In this document: positions 57,656 through 64,000 of the stretch, piece after piece | Numbering within the stretch: the stretch's first letter is position 1 | Layout: each line of letters starts with the position of its first letter | Notes under the pieces: model-generated | Told to the model about the DNA's origin: nothing | What the model saw: the letters and a program-made list of their open reading frames with translations, nothing else | The model's database searches: none | Position numbers and translations under genes: made by a program | DNA from: Bacteriovoracales bacterium | GTDB lineage: Bacteria; Bdellovibrionota; Bacteriovoracia; Bacteriovoracales; Bacteriovoracaceae | Assembly (NCBI GenBank): GCA_030149295.1 | Contig: JASBRV010000028.1 | Span: 1-64,000 of the forward strand | Reading direction: 5' to 3' | Length of the DNA: 64,000 nucleotides

Positions 57656-58000
57656 ATGATTTTCGATCCTAAATATCCCATTTATATTTTTAACGACTAC
57701 GTGGACATGAGAAAAGGCCACAACACTTTAGCCTACATCGTCACACATAAAATTGATCTTGAGCTGATGTCTGGTGCTCTTTTTCTTTTCGTCGCCAAGA
57801 GCAGAAAGGCCTGTAAAGCTCTATTCTTTGATGGAAATGGCCTAGTTTTAATTCATAAGAAGATTGAGCGTGGACGATTTATGTCATTTGATCACATAAA
57901 AGAGGTAACAGAAATCAATTCAAACGAATTAACTCTTATTCTAAATGGCGGACAAATCCCCTTATCAAAGTCTGGAAAGAAAATATTATTAAAAAGATAA
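57656..58000 (+). CDS. tnpB: IS66 family accessory protein TnpB
   Basis: 114 residues. The IS66 Orf2 signature is clear: YVDMRKGHNTLAYIV (about 15-29), GALFLFVAKSRKACKALFFDGNGLVLIHKKIERGRF (about 41-76). Required with TnpC for transposition in the family; its exact role is unclear. Full length. It precedes tnpC by 44 bp. Confidence 0.92.
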   Translation: MIFDPKYPIYIFNDYVDMRKGHNTLAYIVTHKIDLELMSGALFLFVAKSRKACKALFFDGNGLVLIHKKIERGRFMSFDHIKEVTEINSNELTLILNGGQIPLSKSGKKILLKR

Positions 58001-58044
58001 GAAATAATTAGGCCTTTCGATCGGGCCATTCTATAATTCAGACC

Positions 58045-59580
58045 ATGTATGATGTATCAAAGGAAAATGACAAAGAATTTCTAAGAGAAGCAGTGTTAAT
58101 GCTTCAGGAAGAACTACTCGAAGCAAAGATTGAAGTTGTTTTACTGAAAAAGCTTAAAGAAAAAGATGAAGAAGTACTTCTTAAAATATCTGAAGAATTA
58201 AAAAATCTAAGAAAACGTGTCTTTGCTTCTCAACAAGAGCGAAAAGCGAATAAACCTAAGAATCACAAGAAAAGAAAAAAGGGAAACCTCCCTCATAATA
58301 AATCTAAGAATGAAAGTTTAGATGATTTTGAAATTGATCTAGATGAAGAAGTTATTGATTATAAGATTGAAGGAACTTCATGCCCTGGATGTGGTGGGGA
58401 TAGCTTCTTTGAAATGAATAACTGCTTTGAGGAGTCCAATGAAATAGAAGTCATTGAACGCCAATATATAATTAAAAGACATAAGCGACAAAAATATTCT
58501 TGTAAGTGTTGCAATAAAATCATCACCGCAAAAGGTGGAGTTAAGCTAACTCCTGGTGGTGAATATTCAATTCAGCTTGCGACCCAAGTTGCTTGTGATA
58601 AGTTTGAGGACCATCTTCCTCTTGAGCGTCAGCGTAAGCAAATGAAAAGAGCTGGAATAAATGTTAATGTCAAAACCCTCTACGGTCAGACTGAACATCT
58701 ATACAATATTCTTTTTCCGTTAAATGAATTAATCAGGCAAGATGTACTTTCTGAAAAGTGGGTTCATATTGATGAGTCGCCAATAGACTTTTATAATCCA
58801 AGCAAGAGTAAAGGATATATTTGGTCAATGAGCAATCCTCGTGGGGCCTTTTATCAGTTTGAACCGACTAGGTCAGGAAACGTCGCCAAAGAGATGATTA
58901 AAGGCTACGAAACAGGTTGTGTCGTTAGCGATGGATATTCTGGATATAACTTTTTAGACTCTAACAAAGATTATGAAAATATTCGTCACGCCTTTTGTTG
59001 GGCCCATGTAAGAAGAAAGTTTTTTGAGGCAATGAATCACGATGATAGAGCTGAAGTTGTTATTGATCTGATTGATAAACTCTATGAAGTAGAACACATG
59101 GCAGATGAAATTCATCATTTAAAAGAAGTTCGACTAGATAACTCTGTAGTAGTCGTTAAAGAAATTGATCGTTGGGTTGACTCTATGGATGGAAAGTATC
59201 TAGATACATCCTCTCTTGGGAAAGCTATTCACTATTATCTAAATAGAAAAGAAGGCCTTCACTTATTTCTTTATGATGAGACGATACCAATTGATAATAA
59301 TATGGCCGAAAGAAAACAGCGCTGTCCTGTCATGGGAAGGAAGAACTTTAATAGTTTTAAGTCTATTAATGGAGCAGACGTAGGAACTTTCTTTTATTCA
59401 GTGATTGAATCTTGTAAATCAAACGGTCTTAATCCTAGATCGTATATAAATGATATGGCCCATAAATCTGCAAATGGAGAAGAATTAGAAAGCCCATATC
59501 AATACGGTTCTAGAATAAGTGAAGAACTAAGAGCTCAAGTAGCAAAAAAACTTGAAGCGTTATCAAAACCTTCAGGTTGA
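58045..59580 (+). CDS. tnpC: IS66 family transposase TnpC
   Basis: 511 residues. Coiled-coil N-terminus (about 15-70), a zinc-binding region with CPGCGG and CKCC (about 113-160), then the DDE_Tnp_IS66 core: VHIDESPIDFY (about 239-249), GCVVSDGYSGYNFL (about 291-304), HAFCWAHVRRKFFE (about 313-326) and the catalytic Glu in DNNMAERKQRCPVMGRKN. The C-terminus is normal (SCKSNGLNPRSYI). It appears intact and probably active. Confidence 0.95.
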   Translation: MYDVSKENDKEFLREAVLMLQEELLEAKIEVVLLKKLKEKDEEVLLKISEELKNLRKRVFASQQERKANKPKNHKKRKKGNLPHNKSKNESLDDFEIDLDEEVIDYKIEGTSCPGCGGDSFFEMNNCFEESNEIEVIERQYIIKRHKRQKYSCKCCNKIITAKGGVKLTPGGEYSIQLATQVACDKFEDHLPLERQRKQMKRAGINVNVKTLYGQTEHLYNILFPLNELIRQDVLSEKWVHIDESPIDFYNPSKSKGYIWSMSNPRGAFYQFEPTRSGNVAKEMIKGYETGCVVSDGYSGYNFLDSNKDYENIRHAFCWAHVRRKFFEAMNHDDRAEVVIDLIDKLYEVEHMADEIHHLKEVRLDNSVVVVKEIDRWVDSMDGKYLDTSSLGKAIHYYLNRKEGLHLFLYDETIPIDNNMAERKQRCPVMGRKNFNSFKSINGADVGTFFYSVIESCKSNGLNPRSYINDMAHKSANGEELESPYQYGSRISEELRAQVAKKLEALSKPSG

Positions 59581-59902
59581 AATTAATTAAACTTAATTCA
59601 TGAAACATTTTCTTATCGACAGCGACCTTCTTCGTTGAGCGCTCTGTAGCTTGCTTATCCGATTGAGAGACGACAACTTTATTAAAAGACTTTTTCTTCT
59701 CTATTCTCTTAGGCCATTGCCTAGCGGAAAATTCAGATATCGGAATATGCTTAATAAGTTCTTTTGCAGGAACTTTGTGATCAACTATGAGCTCTACTAC
59801 AATGGCCTTTAAGGACTTTGGATACTTGGTACCAGGGCCACTACCCGTAAGTGAAATAATTTTATTAGCTTCTTGAATAAGCTCAACGATTTGAATATTC
59901 AT
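59510..59902 (-). CDS. TnpA-like HTH protein, opposite in direction to TnpBC
   Basis: 130 residues with a perfect GGAGG before the ATG. KYPKSLKAIVVELIVDHKVPAKELIKHIPISEFSARQWPKRI (about 26-67) reads as the helix-turn-helix of transposase OrfA/IS66 TnpA proteins. Normally tnpA precedes tnpB on the same strand; here it lies beyond tnpC on the other strand and its last 24 codons overlap the tnpC end. The C-terminal hydrophobic stretch is odd and may reflect that overlap or a frameshift. Confidence 0.6.
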   Translation of the reverse strand: MNIQIVELIQEANKIISLTGSGPGTKYPKSLKAIVVELIVDHKVPAKELIKHIPISEFSARQWPKRIEKKKSFNKVVVSQSDKQATERSTKKVAVDKKMFHELSLINFNLKVLITLQVFLLLELLVLHLF

Positions 59903-59945
59903 GTATAACCTCCATGAATGCTAATCGTAGAAAGTCGATAGGAAT

Positions 59946-60128
59946 TTATACGTGGCAGATGCCTAACTTACAAAAGGAATCCAACGAAGCTCTTCTAATA
60001 AACCACGATTTTCCGACCTTAACTGCCTCAATCTCCTTGGCATTGATGTAGTTAATAATAGACCTTGGGGTAACTCCAAGCCGCTCTGAAGCCTCCTGAA
60101 CGGTCAAATCACCATTTTTATTTTTCAT
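59946..60128 (-). CDS. Excisionase/MerR-like small HTH protein
   Basis: 60 residues from ATG 60128 (an upstream GTG at 60140 would add four). LTVQEASERLGVTPRSIINYINAKEIEAVKVGKSWFIRRASLDSF is the HTH_17 'excisionase' fold: winged helix, DNA bending or binding. It lies 43 bp before the TnpA-like gene on the same strand and may be its partner, or a leftover of another element near tRNA-Gly. Confidence 0.65.
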   Translation of the reverse strand: MKNKNGDLTVQEASERLGVTPRSIINYINAKEIEAVKVGKSWFIRRASLDSFCKLGICHV

Positions 60129-60302
60129 AACAAACAACACTCTTTTTAAGTTAATTCTTCTTGTAAATTTTTATTATTTTAGAGGGAGAAACATAATTTA
60201 ACAATAATCAAACTATTTAGAGCAGAAAGTTTGAATAAATTTAACAAAAATTAATTCTCTGACGTGAAAAAAGAGGTGCCTCGCAACCTGTCACAAAAGT
60301 AC

Positions 60303-60367
60303 CTTTTCCGGAAATTCCGGAAATTCCGGAAAGCGTTTCCGCATTTTCCGAAAATTTTCCGAATCAT
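60303..60367. repeat. Tract of TTCCGGAA-type motifs
   Basis: Three TTCCGGAA palindromes in a row at 9-bp spacing, then TTCCGC and two TTCCGA, all within 60 bp. A similar tract (seven TTCCG/CGGAA words) lies inside the second accessory ORF at 57474-57555, and TTTTCCGAATCAT occurs in both (57505-57517 and 60355-60367). The two tracts sit on either side of the IS66 element. Function unknown. Confidence 0.55.
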
Positions 60368-60382
60368 CAAAAAAATTTTCTT

Positions 60383-60399
60383 TCGCTCCTTCGGAGCGA
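60383..60399 (-). promoter_or_regulatory. Hairpin downstream of the DGR target, possible terminator
   Basis: On the minus strand TCGCTCC-GAA-GGAGCGA, 7-bp perfect stem, followed after nine bases by ATTTTTTT. Imperfect as a terminator but placed where the target transcript should end. Confidence 0.45.
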
Positions 60400-60473
60400 G
60401 TATGATCCTCTCTTGCGATGGCCTCACATTATTTGCTTAATTTTATTTTTAATTTCCAAGGGTCAAGAGCCAA

Positions 60474-60490
60474 GGCGCGGCTTGCGCCGC
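60474..60490 (-). promoter_or_regulatory. GC-rich hairpin 3' of the variable repeat
   Basis: GGCGC-GGCTT-GCGCC, with an alternative register GCGGC-TTGC-GCCGC. It lies 52 bp beyond the target stop codon on the transcript. In Bordetella phage BPP-1 a hairpin shortly 3' of VR promotes homing; this one is further away but is the strongest GC stem in an AT-rich stretch. The equivalence is inference. Confidence 0.4.
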
Positions 60491-60541
60491 TTTTCCAATT
60501 GCCTGCCGACTTAATACAGTGCTAGCTAAGATATTCTGACG

Positions 60542-63500
60542 CTATGGGCGGTAGACGCAGCGAAAGCCAATGTACGCGAGCGTGCCCGACGACGAATTGC
60601 CCAAAACGAGTGCGAACGCACCGGCGTTCGTACCATGGTTCCAATAACCGCCGCGAAGCGCAGCGCCCCCAGAACCTCCATACCAACGCCCTGCTTGCTG
60701 CGTAGAGGTATATCCGCCACTGGTTTGAAGATCATTTGATGTCACAGAGCCGGATAGTGATGTGAGTTCTTGCCATGAAGCTGTTCCATTGGTTGGACCA
60801 CTCGTGAAGCCTGCTGTGGTGCTCCAGTCCACCCATTCCCATACGTTTCCGGCAAAATCCCAAATTTCGGAACCGTTAGAGAGCTGGTGAGTTCGTCTGA
60901 GTTTGTGGGTTCCTGTGGAAGCACAAGTATTGGCGGCGGTGTTATAGAGACAACTTGCGCCTGTCGATGGTGCCACTGCCGAGTTGGTAAAGCCGTCATC
61001 TGCTGTCGCTGCTGACCAACCACGCGCGAGATCGCCTGATCCAACCGAGCCGCCAGACCAGTTAGTGGAAACGCCTTCGAGGTCTCTGGCGATGGTCATC
61101 CACTCAGGATTGGAAATAAGTGTAAATGTGCCGGCTTCAAAGCCAGCTTCAGTCATCGCCTCGCAGGTCGATTGCGCAGTCGTGGCATTGATACTTACCC
61201 AAGGGCTGCCGGAGGCCTGAGAGACGGCGTTGCCGCCACTGTTCTTAGCTTCGTATGCCATAACACAGAAGTCCGATGTTCCGAAAGTGGCGTTTCCAGT
61301 GACAGCAACGAAGCCGGTGGGGCAACTGAGAGGCCCTGTTCCGAGTGTTCCCGTTGAGTAAGTGATAAACCAAGCTGATCCATTAGAGATAAGCTGTGCT
61401 GTTGCATATTGGCTCTGCAGTTCTTTCCCATAGATTTCGCCATCAATTGCTTCGGGAGCAACAACGGCCACCGTCTCAGATGCATCAATATTTTTAATAG
61501 TAATGGCAAACCCACTTCCTGCGGTAGCAGCAGCAGGAAGCGTTAGTGTACTCGCCCCTGAAACCAGAAAAACCTTATTATTATCTGCTGTGGTTACTGT
61601 GTAGTCTGCGGCTTTAGCTTCAAGTGTGTTTAAAATCTTGATTCCTGTGATTGCCCCATCAGCTACTTTGGCGGTAGAAATTCCACTGTCTTTAACTTGA
61701 AGATTACCACCACTGACTTCAATGGTTGAGTTATCAACATTGCTGGTTCCAAGCTTATTATTAAAGGTATTCCAGTCAGTGTTTGTTAAATAACCACTGG
61801 TGGTGGTGTTTGCTTGTTTGACTTCAATGGTGGTTCCCGTTCCAATGATGGCATTGGTTCCACTTGTGATAGTAAGGACTGATGAGGTTGCTTCGGTGAG
61901 ATTTCCCTTCGTAAGGGTGGGTTCTTTTCCAGCAATATTTCCATCGAGCTTGTTGATGGCGGAAAGAACCGTATCTGCACTAGATACCACGCCTGCCACA
62001 GAAGCGAAGCCGGTTAGTGTTGTCCCTCTTACGTCGGTAGCGAGCGTTGAAAGAGAGAGATCGCCTCTTAGATACTGCGCGGTCGTTCCAGTGGTAATGG
62101 CACTTTGTTTGTTATTAAAGGTATTCCAGTCAGTGTTTGAGAGGTAGCCATTGGTGGTGGTGTTTGCTTGGGTCATGCTGATGTTCGGTGTTGCTCCACC
62201 ACTTGAACTTAGCGGCGGTGTCGCTGTTACGTTACTTACTGATCCCGCACCGGTTGTCACCCAAGAAAGCACTCCCGAGCCATTTGTAGAAAGAACTTGC
62301 CCACTTGTTCCATCGACTCCAGGCAAGGTCCAAATAAGGCTGGCTGCAAGAGCATCTGGAGACTTGAATCCTAGATAATTTGATCCATTAGCTGTTAATT
62401 CATAAAAACGAAACTCCCCGGTCTGGCCTGCAAGTGTGCCATAAGGGGAAGCGTTAATACCCCCTTGAGCACTTGAGGTTATCGAGTTTACTGAAAGATC
62501 AGTTGAGCCTGTGATTTGGTCTTGCTTAAGGGCGAGAGCATCTGAAACATCATCACTGCTTGGAGCAGTAGTCGTTTGTCCATTGGTGATGCTTCCAACT
62601 TCAATGAGGTCGGTTCGCGCTTGTGCGGCAGTATAGTATTTATTGGTTGCCCCTTCGGGAACGACATCGGTATTCAAAGTTTGCCAGCTTTTGTCTCCGC
62701 GCCAATATTGCGCGGTTGTTCCTGCGGTAATGGAATTTTCTTTTCCTGATATATTTGTCGCATTGGTTGTGACCTGAGAGCTTAAAGCTGAAACATCAAC
62801 TCCATCTACAAGCCCTGTAGTGAAGGTGATGTTGTTTGCTCCCATGACAATGTTGCCGGTCATCGTACCACCCGCTAGCGGGAGCTTACTTGACAGGTCT
62901 GTTGAAAGATTTGCAATTTTACTTTGCGCAATCGCCGCACTTCCTGAAATATCCGCATTGGCAATAGTTCCATCGGCGATTTCCGTAGTCGTGACAGAGC
63001 CGGCCCCTCCGCCATTTAAATCGTCGCTGATGACCCAAGCAGAGCCGTTCCACTTAAGAATCTTTCCTGAAGCAATGCCAGTGGTATCAACGTCGGCAAT
63101 ATCATTAATAGAGGAGGTCGTTTTATTGATTTGTGCCCAAGTGTAATCTCCTGACTGAGGAGTGACCGCGCCACTCCTTCCGTTAAAACTTTGCACATTT
63201 GTGGCATTATCAATTTTTTCCCATTGAGCAAGAACATTGTTCCAAACCACCCAATCGCCAACTGCCCATGAGTTGGTTCCAGCTCCTCCGAGAAGATCAT
63301 AAGTCCCAGAGTTGTTGACGATATAATATTCGCCAAGATTGCCTCCGCCTGAGAGATCAGGCGAGTTCGTGGTTGCATTCCAATTTCCGGCGTAAGTGAG
63401 ACCACCAAGATCACTAGGAACCCAAGTCGTTCCATCATATTTTAAAACTTGTCCAATTCCTGCTCCCATACTGGCAAGTTTTGAAGCAGTGACAGCTCCA

Positions 63501-63877
63501 TCTTGCAGCGTGAATGTCACTTGAAAGGTCGCTGCTCCATAGGCATCAGAAATAATTAAACTGAAAACAGCGCCCACTGCAAAAGAGATATTTTTTAGGC
63601 CGTTAGCAATAAGATTGGAGGCCGTTTTGGATTCAATGGCAAAAGTTTCATCAAATCCCGAAGGGCCTGTGATTCGCACAGTATTGACGCCATCAAGGGC
63701 ACTACCATTGATAACCAATTGGTCGTTGACAATAGAGACTGCGGAAACTGTCGCCTTGGCCACACTCCCACTTTTAGTGGCATTTCGGTCAAGTCCGAAA
63801 GTCTCGACTTTGTCTGGTTGAAAAAAACAACCAGAGAGGATGAGTGATAAAGCAATGTAGACAAAGACAGTTCTCAA
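60542..63877 (-). CDS. DGR target: surface lipoprotein with tail-fibre-like stalk and variable FGE/C-lectin-like tip
   Basis: 1111 residues. TTG start at 63877 with AAGGTG five bases before it; lipobox LSLILSGCFF (Cys 17). Residues about 40-125 look like an IPT/TIG beta domain. From about 130 to 850 the Gly/Ser/Thr/Asn-rich stalk uses phage tail-fibre motifs (GRSGAVTPQSGDYTW, GTTAQYLRGD, TDWNTFNNK). From about 852 a FGE-sulfatase/C-type-lectin-like domain has GNVWEWVDW and ends LRGGYWN...GFRCVYRP. Residues 1068-1108 are the variable repeat. The base composition is visibly more GC-rich than flanking genes. Likely anchored in the outer membrane with the tip exposed; ligand unknown. Confidence 0.92.
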   Translation of the reverse strand: MRTVFVYIALSLILSGCFFQPDKVETFGLDRNATKSGSVAKATVSAVSIVNDQLVINGSALDGVNTVRITGPSGFDETFAIESKTASNLIANGLKNISFAVGAVFSLIISDAYGAATFQVTFTLQDGAVTASKLASMGAGIGQVLKYDGTTWVPSDLGGLTYAGNWNATTNSPDLSGGGNLGEYYIVNNSGTYDLLGGAGTNSWAVGDWVVWNNVLAQWEKIDNATNVQSFNGRSGAVTPQSGDYTWAQINKTTSSINDIADVDTTGIASGKILKWNGSAWVISDDLNGGGAGSVTTTEIADGTIANADISGSAAIAQSKIANLSTDLSSKLPLAGGTMTGNIVMGANNITFTTGLVDGVDVSALSSQVTTNATNISGKENSITAGTTAQYWRGDKSWQTLNTDVVPEGATNKYYTAAQARTDLIEVGSITNGQTTTAPSSDDVSDALALKQDQITGSTDLSVNSITSSAQGGINASPYGTLAGQTGEFRFYELTANGSNYLGFKSPDALAASLIWTLPGVDGTSGQVLSTNGSGVLSWVTTGAGSVSNVTATPPLSSSGGATPNISMTQANTTTNGYLSNTDWNTFNNKQSAITTGTTAQYLRGDLSLSTLATDVRGTTLTGFASVAGVVSSADTVLSAINKLDGNIAGKEPTLTKGNLTEATSSVLTITSGTNAIIGTGTTIEVKQANTTTSGYLTNTDWNTFNNKLGTSNVDNSTIEVSGGNLQVKDSGISTAKVADGAITGIKILNTLEAKAADYTVTTADNNKVFLVSGASTLTLPAAATAGSGFAITIKNIDASETVAVVAPEAIDGEIYGKELQSQYATAQLISNGSAWFITYSTGTLGTGPLSCPTGFVAVTGNATFGTSDFCVMAYEAKNSGGNAVSQASGSPWVSINATTAQSTCEAMTEAGFEAGTFTLISNPEWMTIARDLEGVSTNWSGGSVGSGDLARGWSAATADDGFTNSAVAPSTGASCLYNTAANTCASTGTHKLRRTHQLSNGSEIWDFAGNVWEWVDWSTTAGFTSGPTNGTASWQELTSLSGSVTSNDLQTSGGYTSTQQAGRWYGGSGGAALRGGYWNHGTNAGAFALVLGNSSSGTLAYIGFRCVYRP
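60556..60674 (-). repeat. DGR variable repeat (VR) with IMH-like 3' end
   Basis: 119 bp, ungapped match to TR at 55684-55802. Diversified residues (VR / TR codon): Tyr1078/Asn, His1081/Asn, Ala1089/Thr, Val1091/Asn, Gly1093/Asn, Gly1098/Asn, Leu1100/Asn, Ala1101/Thr, Tyr1102/Asn. The 18 bases at its 3' end (60556-60573) are identical to TR and would act as the homing start (IMH-like); 28 bases at the 5' end are also identical. Four mismatches are not at TR adenines: three in codons 1095-1096 and one in codon 1089. Confidence 0.93.
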
Positions 63878-64000
63878 AAATACACCTTTTCATTTAAAGC
63901 ATTGGTTTCTCAAAACCTTTTCGTAAGATTTTAAAATATGTTTAGCCTAATAAGTTTTATTTCCGTACTTTTAATGACTTAAAAATAAGCCTTTTAGACC
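63878..64000 (-). promoter_or_regulatory. Upstream region of the DGR target gene
   Basis: 123 bp to the end of the window, very AT-rich. AAGGTG at 63883-63888 (minus) is the ribosome-binding site for the TTG start. Weak -10-like sequences occur (TAAAAT near 63930) without a good -35. No other gene is visible. Confidence 0.35.

Larger units (their letters stand above)
57618..59940 (+). mobile_element. IS66-family insertion element (termini not resolved)
   Basis: Contains TnpB and TnpC of IS66 type on the plus strand and a TnpA-like gene facing the other way. It lies between the DGR target gene and the avd/RT genes. GTAA at 57628 resembles the usual IS66 left end, but I could not find its inverted partner or an 8-bp target duplication on the right, so the limits given are approximate. 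Confidence 0.65.
60129..60541. other. Non-coding region downstream of the DGR target gene
   Basis: About 410 bp. It holds the TTCCGGAA-rich tract (60303-60365), a 7-bp hairpin TCGCTCC-TTC-GGAGCGA (60383-60399) and a GC hairpin (60474-60490), annotated separately. Short frames here are unconvincing. Confidence 0.5.

Noticed and set aside
60303-60367. Possible CRISPR array
   Set aside because: The repeated unit is an 8-bp palindrome at 9-bp spacing with no unique spacers and no cas genes.
54381-64000. Prophage
   Set aside because: Tail-fibre-like motifs occur only in the lipoprotein target; no capsid, terminase, lysis or integrase genes are present.

Overview
The window is AT-rich chromosomal DNA, densely coded on both strands, from a Gram-negative bacterium. 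There are many lipoprotein (lipobox) and signal-peptide proteins, a Gld-type ABC exporter, a TRAP transporter with a TatT lipoprotein, secreted nuclease and protease genes, and a nucleobase/nucleoside salvage operon. This mix fits a predatory Bdellovibrionota/Bacteriovorax-like organism. That assignment is inference from gene content; there is no rRNA gene or other marker in the window to prove it.

Layout. 1-2.2 kb: salvage operon (tdk, a UPRT-like gene, hpt, partial GHMP kinase). 2.4-7.6 kb: Gld-like ABC exporter with DUF4340-like and membrane proteins. 7.7-10.1 kb: DHH phosphoesterase, a small protein and a lipoprotein. 10.2-16.6 kb: six-gene TRAP operon (TatT, DctP, DctQ, DctM, then a Pro/Thr-rich secreted protein and a HExxH lipoprotein). 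16.6-19.7 kb: structured leader with a small basic protein, then Maf and a FecR-like protein. 19.8-28 kb: ileS, unknown genes, rpsU, rarA, trypsin-like protease. 28-37.4 kb: transglycosylase-like lipoprotein and a four-gene cluster of exported haem-motif (CxxCH) and Tat-exported proteins. 37.6-42.1 kb: secreted endonuclease I and two photolyase/cryptochrome genes bracketed by two paralogous small secreted proteins. 42.2-48 kb: polysaccharide genes. 48-50.8 kb: 2-oxoacid dehydrogenase E2 and E3. 50.8-54.2 kb: DnaQ-like exonuclease with a WYL-like tail, an EpmB-like aminomutase and a secreted leucine-rich-repeat protein. 54.3 kb: tRNA-Gly(GCC).

Downstream of tRNA-Gly (54.4-64 kb) is an accessory region holding a complete diversity-generating retroelement (DGR). 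It has a DGR-type reverse transcriptase (IGNLTSQ and YMDD motifs), an Avd-type four-helix-bundle gene, a second helical accessory ORF, a 119-bp template repeat (TR, 55684-55802), and a 1111-residue surface lipoprotein whose last ~40 codons are the matching variable repeat (VR, 60556-60674). TR and VR differ at 18 positions; 14 of these are adenines in the TR sense strand, the hallmark of adenine mutagenesis. The target is a lipoprotein with a long tail-fibre-like stalk and a C-terminal FGE-sulfatase/C-type-lectin-like domain. The system therefore appears to diversify a cell-surface binding tip on the bacterium itself, perhaps for prey, surface or phage interactions (inference). An IS66-family element now lies between the target gene and the avd/RT genes. 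A tandem-XRE regulator with a hairpin-rich leader sits between tRNA-Gly and the DGR.

Limits: termini of the IS element, several start codons and the function of roughly ten proteins cannot be settled from the sequence alone.
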